Source: Thiomicrospira sp. UBA5634
Lineage (GTDB): Bacteria; Pseudomonadota; Gammaproteobacteria; Thiomicrospirales; Thiomicrospiraceae
Assembly (NCBI GenBank): GCA_002421475.1
Contig: DIJW01000234.1
Span: 295 to 9,976, forward strand
Direction of reading: 5' to 3'
DNA length: 9,682 nt
A program made the translations under genes and the position numbers. Shown here piece by piece: positions 1-6,829 of this stretch (positions are counted from its first letter, which is position 1; each line of letters begins with the position of its first letter). Below the pieces are notes generated by a model. It was not told where the DNA came from and made no database searches. It was given only the letters and a program-made list of their open reading frames with translations.

Positions 1-243
1 ATTATTAACTCTATGACCGCGCAAGAAAGAGCGCATCCCACCTTATTAAAGGGCTCACGTAAACGCCGAATCGCGGCGGGTTCGGGTACGCAGGTGCAGG
101 ATGTTAATAAACTGCTGAAACAGTTTGAGCAAATGCAGAAGATGATGAAAAAAGTGTCTAAAGGCGGCATGAAAAACTTGATGCGCGGCATGGCGGGAAA
201 GTTACCACCAGGCCTAGGTGGTATGGGTGGAATGCCGCGTTAG
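1..243 (+). CDS. ffh: Signal recognition particle protein Ffh, 3' end (5' part outside window)
   Basis: This is the C-terminal 80 residues of the SRP GTPase, which binds 4.5S RNA and captures signal peptides for co-translational targeting to the inner membrane. The reading frame is open from base 1 (I-I-N-S-M-T), so the ATG at 13 is internal and the gene is cut by the window edge. The segment is the M domain: it carries the basic RNA-binding motif [18 protein letters not shown] (bases about 55-108), which is nearly invariant in Ffh. A methionine-rich helix (EQMQKMMKK) and a flexible Gly/Met tail ending [12 protein letters not shown] follow. The NG GTPase domain is not in view. The tail codons include a variant of the CCAGGCCTGG palindrome. 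No hairpin terminator follows the TAG stop, so some read-through into rpsP is possible. Identification is secure from the motif and the gene order. Confidence 0.97.
   Translation: MINSMTAQERAHPTLLKGSRKRRIAAGSGTQVQDVNKLLKQFEQMQKMMKKVSKGGMKNLMRGMAGKLPPGLGGMGGMPR
204..222. repeat. Variant copy of the AGGCCT-centred palindrome inside ffh
   Basis: The sequence ACCACCAGGCCTAGGTGGT is identical to the 18-bp perfect palindrome at 6792-6809 except for one inserted A after AGGCCT. It is translated as Pro-Pro-Gly-Leu-Gly-Gly in the flexible Ffh tail. It may be a degenerate copy of the repeat family or a chance product of PGL codons; the near-identity to the 18-mer favours the former. Confidence 0.5.
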
Positions 244-271
244 ATTATTACAAATGTTGGATAAAACAATT

Positions 272-300
272 TTGCTTAATGTAACTGGAGTGTGTATAAT
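272..300 (+). promoter_or_regulatory. Probable sigma70 promoter of the rpsP operon
   Basis: A perfect -10 hexamer TATAAT lies at 295-300, preceded by TTGCTT at 272-277 with a 17-bp spacer. The -35 matches the consensus only in its TTG. Transcription would start near 307, giving a leader of about 100 nt before rpsP. It sits in the only sizeable gap of this block (244-404), which fits separate transcription of the ribosomal operon from ffh. Confidence 0.6.
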
Positions 301-318
301 CACGCGCTTACTTTAAAG

Positions 319-378
319 ACCGCTTAACGGTGGGATTTAGCTTAAACCAGAAGAATTTGTTGATGGGATTCCCCATCA
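319..378 (+). promoter_or_regulatory. Structured leader of rpsP with two small hairpins
   Basis: The untranslated leader contains ACCG-CTTAA-CGGT (319-331) and a stronger hairpin, TGATGGG-ATTC-CCCATCA (361-378), with a perfect 7-bp stem and a 4-nt loop. The second hairpin ends 14 nt before the AAGGAG ribosome binding site (393-398) and no T-tract follows it, so it is not an ordinary terminator. It could influence translation or mRNA stability of the operon; whether it is an r-protein autoregulatory site cannot be told from one sequence. Confidence 0.35.
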
Positions 379-404
379 TCGCCTGATTAACCAAGGAGAC
401 AATC

Positions 405-641
405 ATGGTTGTAATTCGTTTAGCGCGCGGTGGCTCTAAAAAGCGCCCGTTTTATAAATTAGTAGTGGCTGATAGCCGCGTTGCAGTAACCGGCCGTTTC
501 ATTGAGCAAGTTGGTTTTTATAACCCAACTGCGCGTGGCAATGAAGAGCGTGCTCGTGTTGATCAGGCGCGTGTTGATCATTGGATCGCTCAAGGCGCTC
601 AGATGAGTGATCGCGTTAAAAGCGTTCTTAAAGGCGCTTAA
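405..641 (+). CDS. rpsP: 30S ribosomal protein S16
   Basis: S16 binds 16S rRNA early in 30S assembly. The 78-residue product starts [20 protein letters not shown] and contains [12 protein letters not shown] and the terminal GAQMSDRV segment, all typical of bacterial S16; the E. coli protein is 82 residues. The ATG at 405 has a strong ribosome binding site, AAGGAG, six bases upstream. An 11-bp direct repeat (555-565 and 570-580) encodes the two Arg-Val-Asp units of the region [12 protein letters not shown], which is a normal part of the S16 fold. It is the first gene of the rpsP-rimM-trmD-rplS operon, with rimM beginning 19 nt later. Confidence 0.98.
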   Translation: MVVIRLARGGSKKRPFYKLVVADSRVAVTGRFIEQVGFYNPTARGNEERARVDQARVDHWIAQGAQMSDRVKSVLKGA

Positions 642-660
642 TTAGGTACTCGGCTAGATA

Positions 661-1176
661 ATGGAAAATAATAAACTCGTTATTGGCCGAGTCAATGGTG
701 TGTACGGTATTAAAGGCTGGGTAAAGGTGTATTCACACACTGATCCGGTCGGCAATATTTTGAACTACCGCCCTTGGTGGGTTAACCGTCAAGGAGTGTG
801 GACAGCAATGGAAGTTGTTGATTCGCACGCGCCGCAAGGTGGCAAAGCGATTGTAGCGCACTTGAAAGGTATCAATTCACGCGAACAAGCGCGTGAATTA
901 ATGGGATGTGATATTGCGGTTGATCGCGATCAGTTTCCGGAAGATGCCGATGGTTTTTACTGGACTGATTTAATCGGTTGCGAAGTCAAAAACCAGCAGG
1001 GCGAGTTACTTGGCAAGGTCACTGAGTTGGTGGAGACAGGCGCACATGATGTGCTTCGTGTTATTGGAGACAAGCGTTATTTAATCCCGTTTGTTTACGA
1101 TGTGTTTGTGTTTGATGTGGATACAGATCAACGCATTATCACCGTAGATTGGGATGCATCTGAGGATGAACTTTAA
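661..1176 (+). CDS. rimM: Ribosome maturation factor RimM
   Basis: RimM is a cytoplasmic assembly factor that helps mature the head of the 30S subunit, binding near S19 and the 3' domain of 16S rRNA. The 171-residue product is close to the family's usual length (182 in E. coli). The N-terminal RimM beta-barrel starts [17 protein letters not shown] (residues 7-23). The PRC-barrel begins around [12 protein letters not shown] (98-109), continues through [10 protein letters not shown] (123-132), and ends IITVDWD. The ATG at 661 has only a weak ribosome binding site, so translation is probably coupled to rpsP, whose stop is 19 nt upstream. The stop is four bases before the trmD start chosen here. 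Confidence 0.97.
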   Translation: MENNKLVIGRVNGVYGIKGWVKVYSHTDPVGNILNYRPWWVNRQGVWTAMEVVDSHAPQGGKAIVAHLKGINSREQARELMGCDIAVDRDQFPEDADGFYWTDLIGCEVKNQQGELLGKVTELVETGAHDVLRVIGDKRYLIPFVYDVFVFDVDTDQRIITVDWDASEDEL

Positions 1177-1180
1177 GGCT

Positions 1181-1918
1181 ATGCGTTTTGATGTCATTAC
1201 GCTGTTTGCCGAAATGTTTGATGCGTTGACACAGCATGGTATTAGTCGCCGTGCCAAACAAAACGGCTTGTATGAGCTGAATTTTTGGAACCCACGTGAC
1301 TTTACGCATGATCGCCATAAAACGGTTGATGACCGTCCTTATGGTGGCGGGCCGGGAATGGTGATGCTGTATCAACCGTTAAAAGACACCTTAGATGCCA
1401 TGACGCAACAACTTAATCACAAGCCTTATGTGGTTTATTTATCTCCTCAAGGTCAGCCGCTAACGCAACAGAAGGTAGCAGAGTTGACTAAACGCCCACA
1501 GGTTACTTTGCTGTGTGGACGTTATGAAGGGATAGATGAACGTTTGATTGAGTCTTGTGTTGATGAAGAAATTGGTATTGGCGATTTTGTCGTCAGCGGC
1601 GGGGAACTCCCAGCCATGATGCTGATGGATGCGATGATACGATTACTTCCCGGTGCACTTAATCATGAACAGTCAGCCGAACAAGATTCGTTTGCTGACG
1701 GATTGCTGGATTGTCCCCACTATACGCGTCCAGAAGAAATTGATGGTATGAGGGTGCCGAGTGTTTTACTCGAAGGTCATCATGCCAAAATTGAAGCTTG
1801 GCGTCAGCGGCAGAAATGGGTTCGAACCTTTACACGCCGTCCAGATGTATTTGAAAAAATGGAACCAACCTCTGAACAACGTCAGCAACTAGACGCTTGG
1901 ATCAAGTTGGGTGACTAG
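1181..1918 (+). CDS. trmD: tRNA (guanine37-N1)-methyltransferase TrmD
   Basis: TrmD transfers a methyl group from S-adenosylmethionine to N1 of G37 in tRNAs with G36G37, preventing +1 frameshifting. The product of 245 residues shows the SPOUT trefoil-knot SAM site: YLSPQG (86-91), [10 protein letters not shown] (112-121) and [13 protein letters not shown] (133-145). The residues corresponding to E. coli Arg154 and the catalytic base Asp169 (in [17 protein letters not shown]) are both present at the same numbers. In-frame ATGs at 1154 and 1166 would add N-terminal residues and overlap rimM. I chose 1181 because [13 protein letters not shown] aligns directly with the start of E. coli TrmD (MWIGIISLFPEMF). 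It is followed by a 52-nt gap with a hairpin before rplS. Confidence 0.97.
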   Translation: MRFDVITLFAEMFDALTQHGISRRAKQNGLYELNFWNPRDFTHDRHKTVDDRPYGGGPGMVMLYQPLKDTLDAMTQQLNHKPYVVYLSPQGQPLTQQKVAELTKRPQVTLLCGRYEGIDERLIESCVDEEIGIGDFVVSGGELPAMMLMDAMIRLLPGALNHEQSAEQDSFADGLLDCPHYTRPEEIDGMRVPSVLLEGHHAKIEAWRQRQKWVRTFTRRPDVFEKMEPTSEQRQQLDAWIKLGD

Positions 1919-1923
1919 CAATA

Positions 1924-1951
1924 TTTAACGGCTAAACAGAAATCCGTTAAA
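1924..1951 (+). promoter_or_regulatory. Intercistronic hairpin between trmD and rplS
   Basis: TTTAACGG (1924-1931) and CCGTTAAA (1944-1951) form a perfect 8-bp stem around a 12-nt loop. It ends six bases before the GGAG ribosome binding site (1958-1961) of rplS. No T-run follows, so it is not a terminator. By position it could protect or process the mRNA, or adjust L19 translation relative to TrmD; L19 is needed in much larger amounts than TrmD. Regulatory role is inferred. Confidence 0.4.
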
Positions 1952-1970
1952 GAAAATGGAGTGCTAACAG

Positions 1971-2315
1971 ATGAGCAATATCATCAAGCAAATCGAAGCT
2001 GCGCAAATGACTAAAGAAATTCCGGCATTTGCTCCAGGCGACACAGTAGTTGTGCAAGTAAAAGTAAAAGAAGGTACTAACGAGCGTTTACAGGCTTATG
2101 AAGGCATTGTTATCGCTAAGCGTAACCGTGGTTTAAATTCAGCGTTCACTGTGCGTAAGATTTCACACGGTGTAGGCGTTGAACGTACTTTCCAAACTTA
2201 CAGCCCATTGGTTGCCAGCATTGAAGTTAAACGTCGTGGTGATGTACGTCGTGCGAAACTTTACTACTTGCGTGATTTATCTGGTAAAGCAGCGCGTATC
2301 AAAGAAAAACTATAA
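1971..2315 (+). CDS. rplS: 50S ribosomal protein L19
   Basis: L19 lies at the 30S-50S interface of the ribosome. The 114-residue product (115 in E. coli) starts [13 protein letters not shown] and carries [40 protein letters not shown] split across residues 40-63, and the basic C-terminus [19 protein letters not shown], all near-identical to other gammaproteobacterial L19 proteins. The ATG has a GGAG ribosome binding site at 1958-1961, nine bases upstream. It is the last gene of the operon and is followed by a strong intrinsic terminator. Confidence 0.98.
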   Translation: MSNIIKQIEAAQMTKEIPAFAPGDTVVVQVKVKEGTNERLQAYEGIVIAKRNRGLNSAFTVRKISHGVGVERTFQTYSPLVASIEVKRRGDVRRAKLYYLRDLSGKAARIKEKL

Positions 2316-2337
2316 TTTTTGTTTGATTGTGTTGAAT

Positions 2338-2367
2338 AAAAAAGCTGTCCTTGTGACAGCTTTTTTT
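2338..2367. terminator. Bidirectional rho-independent terminator of the rplS operon
   Basis: A run of six A (2338-2343) is followed by a perfect GCTGTC/GACAGC stem (2344-2349, 2355-2360) with a 5-nt loop, then seven T (2361-2367). This is a textbook intrinsic terminator for the + strand. Because A-runs flank the stem on the other side, it also works on the - strand, where it would end the transcript of the convergent polysaccharide deacetylase gene. Confidence 0.93.
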
Positions 2368-2379
2368 GTTTATGAATTT

Positions 2380-2425
2380 TGTATTTATCATCAACCACCA
2401 GGCCTGGTGGTTGATGATAAATACA
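2380..2425. repeat. 46-bp perfect palindrome centred on AGGCCT
   Basis: The two 23-base halves are exact reverse complements with no spacer; the centre lies between 2402 and 2403 and the core is CAACCACCAGGCCTGGTGGTTG. It sits between the rplS terminator and the deacetylase stop codon, in the convergent spacer 2316-2432. No T-tract adjoins it on either strand, and a separate terminator is already present, so termination does not explain it well. It could extrude as a cruciform or form a very stable RNA hairpin. It is the longest member of the CCAGGCCTGG family in the window. Confidence 0.95.
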
Positions 2426-2432
2426 TTGGTGA

Positions 2433-3479
2433 TTAGTCGATAATCCATAAGTGTCCAAACCAATACCAACGGCGATCTTTATCCGGTGCGGTACAAGCGT
2501 AACGATCACGTGGTGATTTTAACGCATGGCTTGATTGCATTTCGACTTCAGTGTCTGATAACCAATTCATTTTAAGCGGTTCACCACGACTGTTATAACA
2601 AGCTAATTGTTTGATCGAATATTTCAGTGATAGCTTTAAAGTTGGCGGATTGTCGCGCACAAGCGGATCCCATGGCGTTTGTTGTTGAATCGGCAAGGGT
2701 TTGGTATTCACCTTGAGGCGAAAATCTTCGATTTTGGCAAAATTAACCGCCATTGGAAAACGTTGCAAAGCACGGAAATCGCTGTTGGCATCGACCGCCC
2801 CGGAAACTTGCGCCACTGCAATATAACCTAACTGTTGGATATAGTCGGCGGCGGATTCGCTATATTCACCGTAGGGATAAGCAAATAAAGGCGGATTGGT
2901 ATTGATGTTTGCCCCCAGTTCTTGTTGCAATCGCTGCTGGGTGGTATCAATTTCTTGGCGAATGCGTTGTTGCATGGCTGCAATGGATTCGTCCGGTTTT
3001 GGACGCATTTTGTCGTGGGTGTGGGTATGGTTGGCAAATTCGAACCCGTCTTCCTGCATATCACGCATCTGTTGCCAGGTCATAAAATTGCCGTAACGTT
3101 TATCAATTGGTTCGGAGTTAACAAAAATAGTCATTGGCCAGTTGCGAGCTTTGAGACGGGGATAAGCTTCGGTATAAATACTGATATAAGCGTCATCGGC
3201 CGTCAAAACGACGGTTTTGGGCGGAATCGGTTGCTTGTTTTGGAGTTGGCGTACTAATTTACTTAAAGGCCACACGTTAAATTGTTGTTCTGCCAAGTAA
3301 TCTAAATGGGCGTCAAATTGTGCCAAAGTGACGCTGGTGCTGGCAGGGGTGCTGTTACCAATGTGGTGATACATAACAATGACGGCAGAATCGGTCGGTT
3401 GCGCATTTAGAATGGGTGTGGTTAACAGAAAAACGAGGCTGACCAGATAGCTTCGCAGGTGATGGTTTTTATTTAACAT
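2433..3479 (-). CDS. Exported polysaccharide deacetylase (carbohydrate esterase 4, PgaB-like)
   Basis: The 348-residue product has a signal peptide (hydrophobic residues about 10-24, likely cleavage after LNA at 26), so it should act in the periplasm or outer envelope. The CE4/NodB fold is recognised by the metal-site motif VVLTADDAY with Asp95-Asp96, the HTHTH motif with His151 and His155, and FAYPYGEYS (199-207). CE4 enzymes use the first Asp as base and the second Asp plus two His to hold a divalent metal, removing N-acetyl groups from polysaccharides. The pattern YPRLKARNWPMTIFV and the FAYPYG motif resemble the deacetylase domain of PgaB, but the glycosidase domain of full PgaB is absent and no pga genes are nearby. 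Motif 1 is TADDA where TFDDG is usual. The ATG has AAGG seven bases upstream. The substrate is unknown. Confidence 0.88.
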   Translation of the reverse strand: MLNKNHHLRSYLVSLVFLLTTPILNAQPTDSAVIVMYHHIGNSTPASTSVTLAQFDAHLDYLAEQQFNVWPLSKLVRQLQNKQPIPPKTVVLTADDAYISIYTEAYPRLKARNWPMTIFVNSEPIDKRYGNFMTWQQMRDMQEDGFEFANHTHTHDKMRPKPDESIAAMQQRIRQEIDTTQQRLQQELGANINTNPPLFAYPYGEYSESAADYIQQLGYIAVAQVSGAVDANSDFRALQRFPMAVNFAKIEDFRLKVNTKPLPIQQQTPWDPLVRDNPPTLKLSLKYSIKQLACYNSRGEPLKMNWLSDTEVEMQSSHALKSPRDRYACTAPDKDRRWYWFGHLWIID

Positions 3480-3548
3480 GATATTACCTTGATAAAAAGT
3501 TAGGGTACATTATGCAGTTTTGCGCGTGCAGATAAAAGGAGTGTTCGT
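3480..3548. promoter_or_regulatory. Divergent promoter region of the deacetylase and the glucosaminidase operon
   Basis: This 69-bp spacer must hold the start signals of both divergent units. On the + strand TTGATA (3489-3494) is a good -35, with TATGCA (3511-3516) as a poor -10 at 16-bp spacing. On the - strand a CATAAT-like -10 lies at about 3509-3514, with only a weak -35. A ribosome binding site AAAGGAG (3535-3541) serves the + gene. The exact promoters are uncertain. Confidence 0.4.
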
Positions 3549-4379
3549 TTGGATCGTGTTTTAGGGATTGTTTTATTAGTTTTGATTGTGTTGGCCGGAT
3601 GGATTTTTATTTATGAGGCTAAACAGCACGCATTATTGGATATGGATCCACAAACTGAATTACGTGCGTTAGATGACGCAGAAGTGGCGGCTATGTTGCC
3701 TGATTTTGCGCAAATTGCAGATGTCAGAGAGAAAAAACAGGCGTTTTTTGATTATTTATTGCCAGCCGTTGAGCAAGCAAATGGCATTATCATGCAAGAA
3801 CGTGATTGGTTGCTAAGTTTAAATCCTCAACAGTTAAGTGCTGAAGATCATGCGTTATTAACGGCATTAGCCGAAAAATATCAACAGCCGCATAAAGATA
3901 AACAAAGCTTGGTTGAATGGCACAAAGCGTTATTAAAAAAGGTGGATGTGATTCCGCCATCTTTAGCGTTAGCGCAAGCAGCCAATGAGTCGGCATGGGG
4001 CACATCTCGGTTTGCTATAGAGGCATTTAACCTGTATGGTCAGTGGTGTTTTTCACCGGGTTGCGGTTTAGTACCCACCGGACGTCCGGCGGGTAAAACC
4101 TATGAAGTGCGTTTATTTGTTTCACCACAAGCCTCAGTGGAGGCTTATATGTTAAATTTAAATGCGTTTCATAGTTATCGAGAGATGCGACAAATACGGT
4201 TAAAATTGCGAGAAAATAAAAAACCTTTGCTTGGCACGGCGTTGGCGAGAGGCTTAATTGCGTATTCACAACGACGTGAGGCTTATGTAAAAGAAATTAA
4301 ATCCATGATCCGGTTTAACCAATTGGAACAACTGGATCTACAAGAGGCGAATACTAATTATGCCTTTAACCAAGACTAA
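3549..4379 (+). CDS. Membrane-anchored Bax-like glucosaminidase (peptidoglycan hydrolase)
   Basis: The 276-residue product has one N-terminal transmembrane segment (residues about 5-22) and should face the periplasm. The C-terminal half matches the glucosaminidase family (PF01832) of the Bax type: IPPSLALAQAANESAWGTSRFA, split over residues 135-156, carries the presumed catalytic Glu147. NLYGQWCF (161-168), a Cys pair (167, 172) and the distal SYREMR and IAYSQRREAYVKEI motifs follow. Such enzymes cut peptidoglycan glycan strands. Translation starts at TTG 3549, which has a full AAAGGAG seven bases upstream; the nearby ATG at 3512 is out of frame. The last 20 bases overlap the next gene, indicating one operon. 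Whether it works with the RimK group or is only co-transcribed is unknown. Confidence 0.85.
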   Translation: MDRVLGIVLLVLIVLAGWIFIYEAKQHALLDMDPQTELRALDDAEVAAMLPDFAQIADVREKKQAFFDYLLPAVEQANGIIMQERDWLLSLNPQQLSAEDHALLTALAEKYQQPHKDKQSLVEWHKALLKKVDVIPPSLALAQAANESAWGTSRFAIEAFNLYGQWCFSPGCGLVPTGRPAGKTYEVRLFVSPQASVEAYMLNLNAFHSYREMRQIRLKLRENKKPLLGTALARGLIAYSQRREAYVKEIKSMIRFNQLEQLDLQEANTNYAFNQD

Positions 4380-4824
4380 ATCCTGCGTCGGTTGGCGAGA
4401 GTGGGTGGCGTTACCAGAATTGGGTATCAGCGCACTTAAATGCAAAGTGGATACCGGGGCACGCACTTCGGCTTTACATGCGTTTAGTGTCGAACCGTTC
4501 GAGCGTGATGGCCGTACTTGGGTACGGTTTGGCGTGCATCCGAGTCCGTCCGAGCGCGACAGCGAAGTCTGGTGTGAAGCACCTGTGATTGATAAACGTG
4601 TTGTGACAGATTCCGGCGGCAATAAAACGGAGCGTTACTTTATTCAAACTGAATTACAAATTGGGGGACAGTCTTTTCCCATTGAATTGTCATTAACCAG
4701 TCGAGACAGCATGCGTTTTCGTATGTTGCTCGGCCGAGTTGCGCTACAAGAACGCTTTTTGGTAGATGTTAGTCAGTCTTACCTACAAGAATTATCCAAA
4801 CCTGTTGCTGCTCAAGGGAGTTAG
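4360..4824 (+). CDS. Retropepsin-like 'ATP-dependent zinc protease' (DUF785/PF05618, RimB-type)
   Basis: The 154-residue cytoplasmic protein (no signal peptide) contains [14 protein letters not shown] (residues 28-41), with Asp31 in the D-T-G-A motif of retroviral-type aspartic proteases. The late hydrophobic motif MLLGR (122-126) fits the second half of that fold. Members are commonly annotated as ATP-dependent zinc proteases, although the sequence suggests an aspartic protease. In Pseudomonas the rimABK operon encodes such a protein, RimB, beside RimK, where it is linked to control of S6 glutamylation. The gene begins at ATG 4360, overlapping the glucosaminidase by 20 bases, with AAGAGG 12 bases upstream. 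It ends one base before the rimK ATG, so translation is probably coupled. I use no symbol because orthology to rimB is not certain. Confidence 0.87.
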   Translation: MPLTKTKSCVGWREWVALPELGISALKCKVDTGARTSALHAFSVEPFERDGRTWVRFGVHPSPSERDSEVWCEAPVIDKRVVTDSGGNKTERYFIQTELQIGGQSFPIELSLTSRDSMRFRMLLGRVALQERFLVDVSQSYLQELSKPVAAQGS

Positions 4825-4825
4825 C

Positions 4826-5731
4826 ATGAAAATCGCGATTTTATCGAGAAATGCCAAGTTATATTCAACTCGTCGTTTAGTGGAAGCGGCCGAAGCACGC
4901 GGTCACGAAGTCAGGGTGATTGATGCATTGCGTTGTCATATGAATATCACGTCGCACCATCCGGAGATTCATTATAAAGGGGAGGTATTGACCGGTTTTG
5001 ATGCGGTGATTCCGCGTATTGGTGCATCCATTACTTTTTATGGTACAGCAGTATTACGCCAGTTCGAAATGATGGGTGTTTATCCGGTGAATGAGTCGGT
5101 AGCGATTTCACGTTCACGCGACAAATTACGCAGTTTGCAGTTACTGTCGAAACATGGAGTGGGGCTGCCGGTGACCAGTTTTGCGCATTCGCCGGATGAC
5201 ATTGAAGACTTGTTACACATTGTTGGTGGCGCGCCGGCGGTGATTAAGGTGTTGGAAGGCACACAGGGCATTGGTGTAGTGTTGGCCGAAACCAAACAAG
5301 CGGCTAAAAGCGTTATTCAAGCATTTATGGGTTTAAAAGAACACATCTTGGTACAAGAGTTTATTAAAGAAGCCGGTGGGTCGGATATTCGTTGTTTGGT
5401 CGTGGGCGGCAAAGTGGTGGCGGCAATGAAACGCCAAGGTCAAGAAGGGGAGTTTCGTTCCAATCTACATCGTGGTGGTACCGCGAGTTTGACGCGTATT
5501 TCACCCGAAGAACGTGCGACGGCATTACGCGCGGCCAAAATTATGGGATTAAATGTGTGTGGCGTTGACCTATTGCGTTCAGCGCACGGTCCGGTGGTGA
5601 TGGAAGTGAACTCGTCACCAGGCCTGGAAGGCATTGAAGCGGCTTCCGGCAAAGATATTGCCGGCATGATCATTGAGTTTATCGAAAAAACCGCTAAACC
5701 AAACCGTACTCAGACCAAAGGCAAAGGTTAA
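4826..5731 (+). CDS. rimK: RimK, ATP-dependent glutamate ligase for ribosomal protein S6
   Basis: RimK adds glutamate residues to the C-terminus of ribosomal protein S6, using ATP, and can form poly-glutamate. The 301-residue product (300 in E. coli) starts [18 protein letters not shown] and aligns along its length with E. coli RimK. ATP-grasp features are Lys141, the glycine-rich loop EGTQGIG (144-150), LVQEFIKEA (175-183), RSNLHRGG (211-218), Asp248, and the metal ligands Glu260 and Asn262 in [14 protein letters not shown]. An upstream in-frame ATG at 4766 would add 20 residues; 4826 is chosen because it matches the family start and has AAGGGAG five bases upstream. It follows the protease gene by one base. 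The SPGLE codons hold a CCAGGCCTGG palindrome. Confidence 0.95.
   Translation: MKIAILSRNAKLYSTRRLVEAAEARGHEVRVIDALRCHMNITSHHPEIHYKGEVLTGFDAVIPRIGASITFYGTAVLRQFEMMGVYPVNESVAISRSRDKLRSLQLLSKHGVGLPVTSFAHSPDDIEDLLHIVGGAPAVIKVLEGTQGIGVVLAETKQAAKSVIQAFMGLKEHILVQEFIKEAGGSDIRCLVVGGKVVAAMKRQGQEGEFRSNLHRGGTASLTRISPEERATALRAAKIMGLNVCGVDLLRSAHGPVVMEVNSSPGLEGIEAASGKDIAGMIIEFIEKTAKPNRTQTKGKG
5618..5627. repeat. CCAGGCCTGG palindrome inside rimK
   Basis: This is an exact 10-bp copy of the repeat core and does not extend further. It is read as Pro-Gly-Leu in the conserved metal-site loop SSPGLEGIE, so protein constraint could explain the amino acids but not the codon choice. Confidence 0.8.
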
Positions 5732-5736
5732 TACTT

Positions 5737-6789
5737 ATGGCAGCTCGCTCACCCAGACGTAAAAATGATGCCTTAACATTAGGCGGCGTGCAGGTGATAC
5801 CGGGTGAGCGAAAAACTATTGATTTGGAAGTCGGCAAGCTTTATACCCACAGCGCGGTAACGATGCCGGTGCAGGTGTTGTGCGGTCATCAAGCCGGGCC
5901 GGTGTTGTTTGTCAGCGCGGCCATTCATGGCGACGAGCTAAATGGTGTTGAAATCATTCGGCGTTTGCTGAAGGTTCCGGCGTTAAAACGGCTTAAAGGT
6001 ACATTGATTGCTGTGCCGATTGTGAATCTACACGGTTTTATCAACCAAAGTCGTTATTTGCCGGATCGGCGCGATTTAAACCGCAGTTTTCCCGGTTCGG
6101 ATAAAGGATCGCTTGCCGGACGGGTAGCGCATTTATTTATGCACGAAATTGTGCAGCGTTGTACGCATGGCATTGATTTGCATACCGGCGCGATACATCG
6201 TTCCAACTTGCCGCAAATTCGTGCCAATTTAGATGACCCTGAAACTCTGGAGTTAGCCAAGGCCTTTGGCACGCCGGTAGTGCTGAATTCGGATTTGCGT
6301 GACGGCTCATTACGTGAAGCGGCGGGCAAAATCGGTATTCCGGTGTTGTTATATGAAGCCGGTGAAGCCTTACGTTTTGACGAATTAGCGATTCGAGGTG
6401 GGGTGCAGGGTATTTTGCGCGTAATGCGTCGTTTAAATATGTTGCCAAAATCCGTTAAACAGCAGGCATTTGATCCGATTGTTGCTCGAACGTCCAATTG
6501 GGTACGTGCATCGCAAGGTGGTATTTTTAGGGCAGCGGTTAAACAGGGTGAACGCGTCACGAAAGATCAGACGGTGTTAGGTATTGTGTCAGACCCGTTT
6601 GGTGAATCCGAAGTGGAAATTCGAGCGCCGTTCAGTGGCATTATTATTGGACAATTGCACTTGCCGTTGGTAAACGAAGGTGAGGCGTTATTTCATATTG
6701 CGCGCTTTAATCGCACCGATATTGCGGCAGAAAATATTGAAACCTATCAAGAAACGCTTGAGTCAGAAGTTTATCCCTATTTAGGCTAA
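5737..6789 (+). CDS. Succinylglutamate desuccinylase/aspartoacylase-family zinc deacylase (M14-like)
   Basis: The 350-residue product has the zinc carboxypeptidase-like site of the AstE/AspA family: HGDELNGVE with zinc ligands His64 and Glu67, RRDLNRSFPG (111-120) with substrate-binding Asn115/Arg116, DLHTG with zinc ligand His149, and LLYEAGE with the probable catalytic Glu207. The C-terminal region, about residues 258-323, looks like a beta-barrel sandwich hybrid domain: GERVTKDQTVLGIVSDP, then APFSGIIIG. Family members hydrolyse N-acyl amino acids, but no arginine-catabolism (ast) genes are nearby, so it is not assigned as AstE. It starts five bases after rimK with AAAGG eight bases upstream, so it belongs to the operon. 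A natural idea is that it removes or recycles glutamyl groups; this is inference. Confidence 0.88.
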   Translation: MAARSPRRKNDALTLGGVQVIPGERKTIDLEVGKLYTHSAVTMPVQVLCGHQAGPVLFVSAAIHGDELNGVEIIRRLLKVPALKRLKGTLIAVPIVNLHGFINQSRYLPDRRDLNRSFPGSDKGSLAGRVAHLFMHEIVQRCTHGIDLHTGAIHRSNLPQIRANLDDPETLELAKAFGTPVVLNSDLRDGSLREAAGKIGIPVLLYEAGEALRFDELAIRGGVQGILRVMRRLNMLPKSVKQQAFDPIVARTSNWVRASQGGIFRAAVKQGERVTKDQTVLGIVSDPFGESEVEIRAPFSGIIIGQLHLPLVNEGEALFHIARFNRTDIAAENIETYQETLESEVYPYLG

Positions 6790-6791
6790 AC

Positions 6792-6809
6792 ACCACCAGG
6801 CCTGGTGGT
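6792..6809. repeat. 18-bp perfect AGGCCT-centred palindrome
   Basis: The sequence ACCACCAGGCCTGGTGGT is exactly self-complementary and identical to the inner 18 bp of the 46-bp palindrome at 2380-2425. It lies in the convergent spacer 6790-6835. Confidence 0.93.
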
Positions 6810-6817
6810 TTGTTTGA

Positions 6818-6829
6818 ACCAGGCCTGGT
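6818..6829. repeat. 12-bp perfect AGGCCT-centred palindrome
   Basis: The sequence ACCAGGCCTGGT is a second copy eight bases after the 18-bp one. The tandem pair can fold either as two small hairpins or as one larger hairpin. Confidence 0.9.

Noticed and set aside
555..580. 11-bp direct repeat in rpsP
   Set aside because: It encodes two Arg-Val-Asp units that other S16 proteins also have in similar form, so protein sequence explains it.
1154..1180. Longer trmD start giving nine extra residues
   Set aside because: It would overlap rimM by 23 bases, and the family's N-terminus aligns with the ATG at 1181.
2179..2436. 85-codon + strand open frame across the end of rplS and the palindrome
   Set aside because: It runs out of frame through L19 and then through the terminator and palindrome; no family resemblance and no ribosome binding site.
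4766..4825. Upstream ATG for rimK adding 20 residues
   Set aside because: The family starts at MKIAILSR, and the ATG at 4826 has its own AAGGGAG; the extension lies inside the protease gene.
6054..6560. 168-codon antisense frame inside the deacylase gene
   Set aside because: Shadow of a well-supported zinc enzyme; Ser/Arg/Cys-rich composition is typical of antisense translation.
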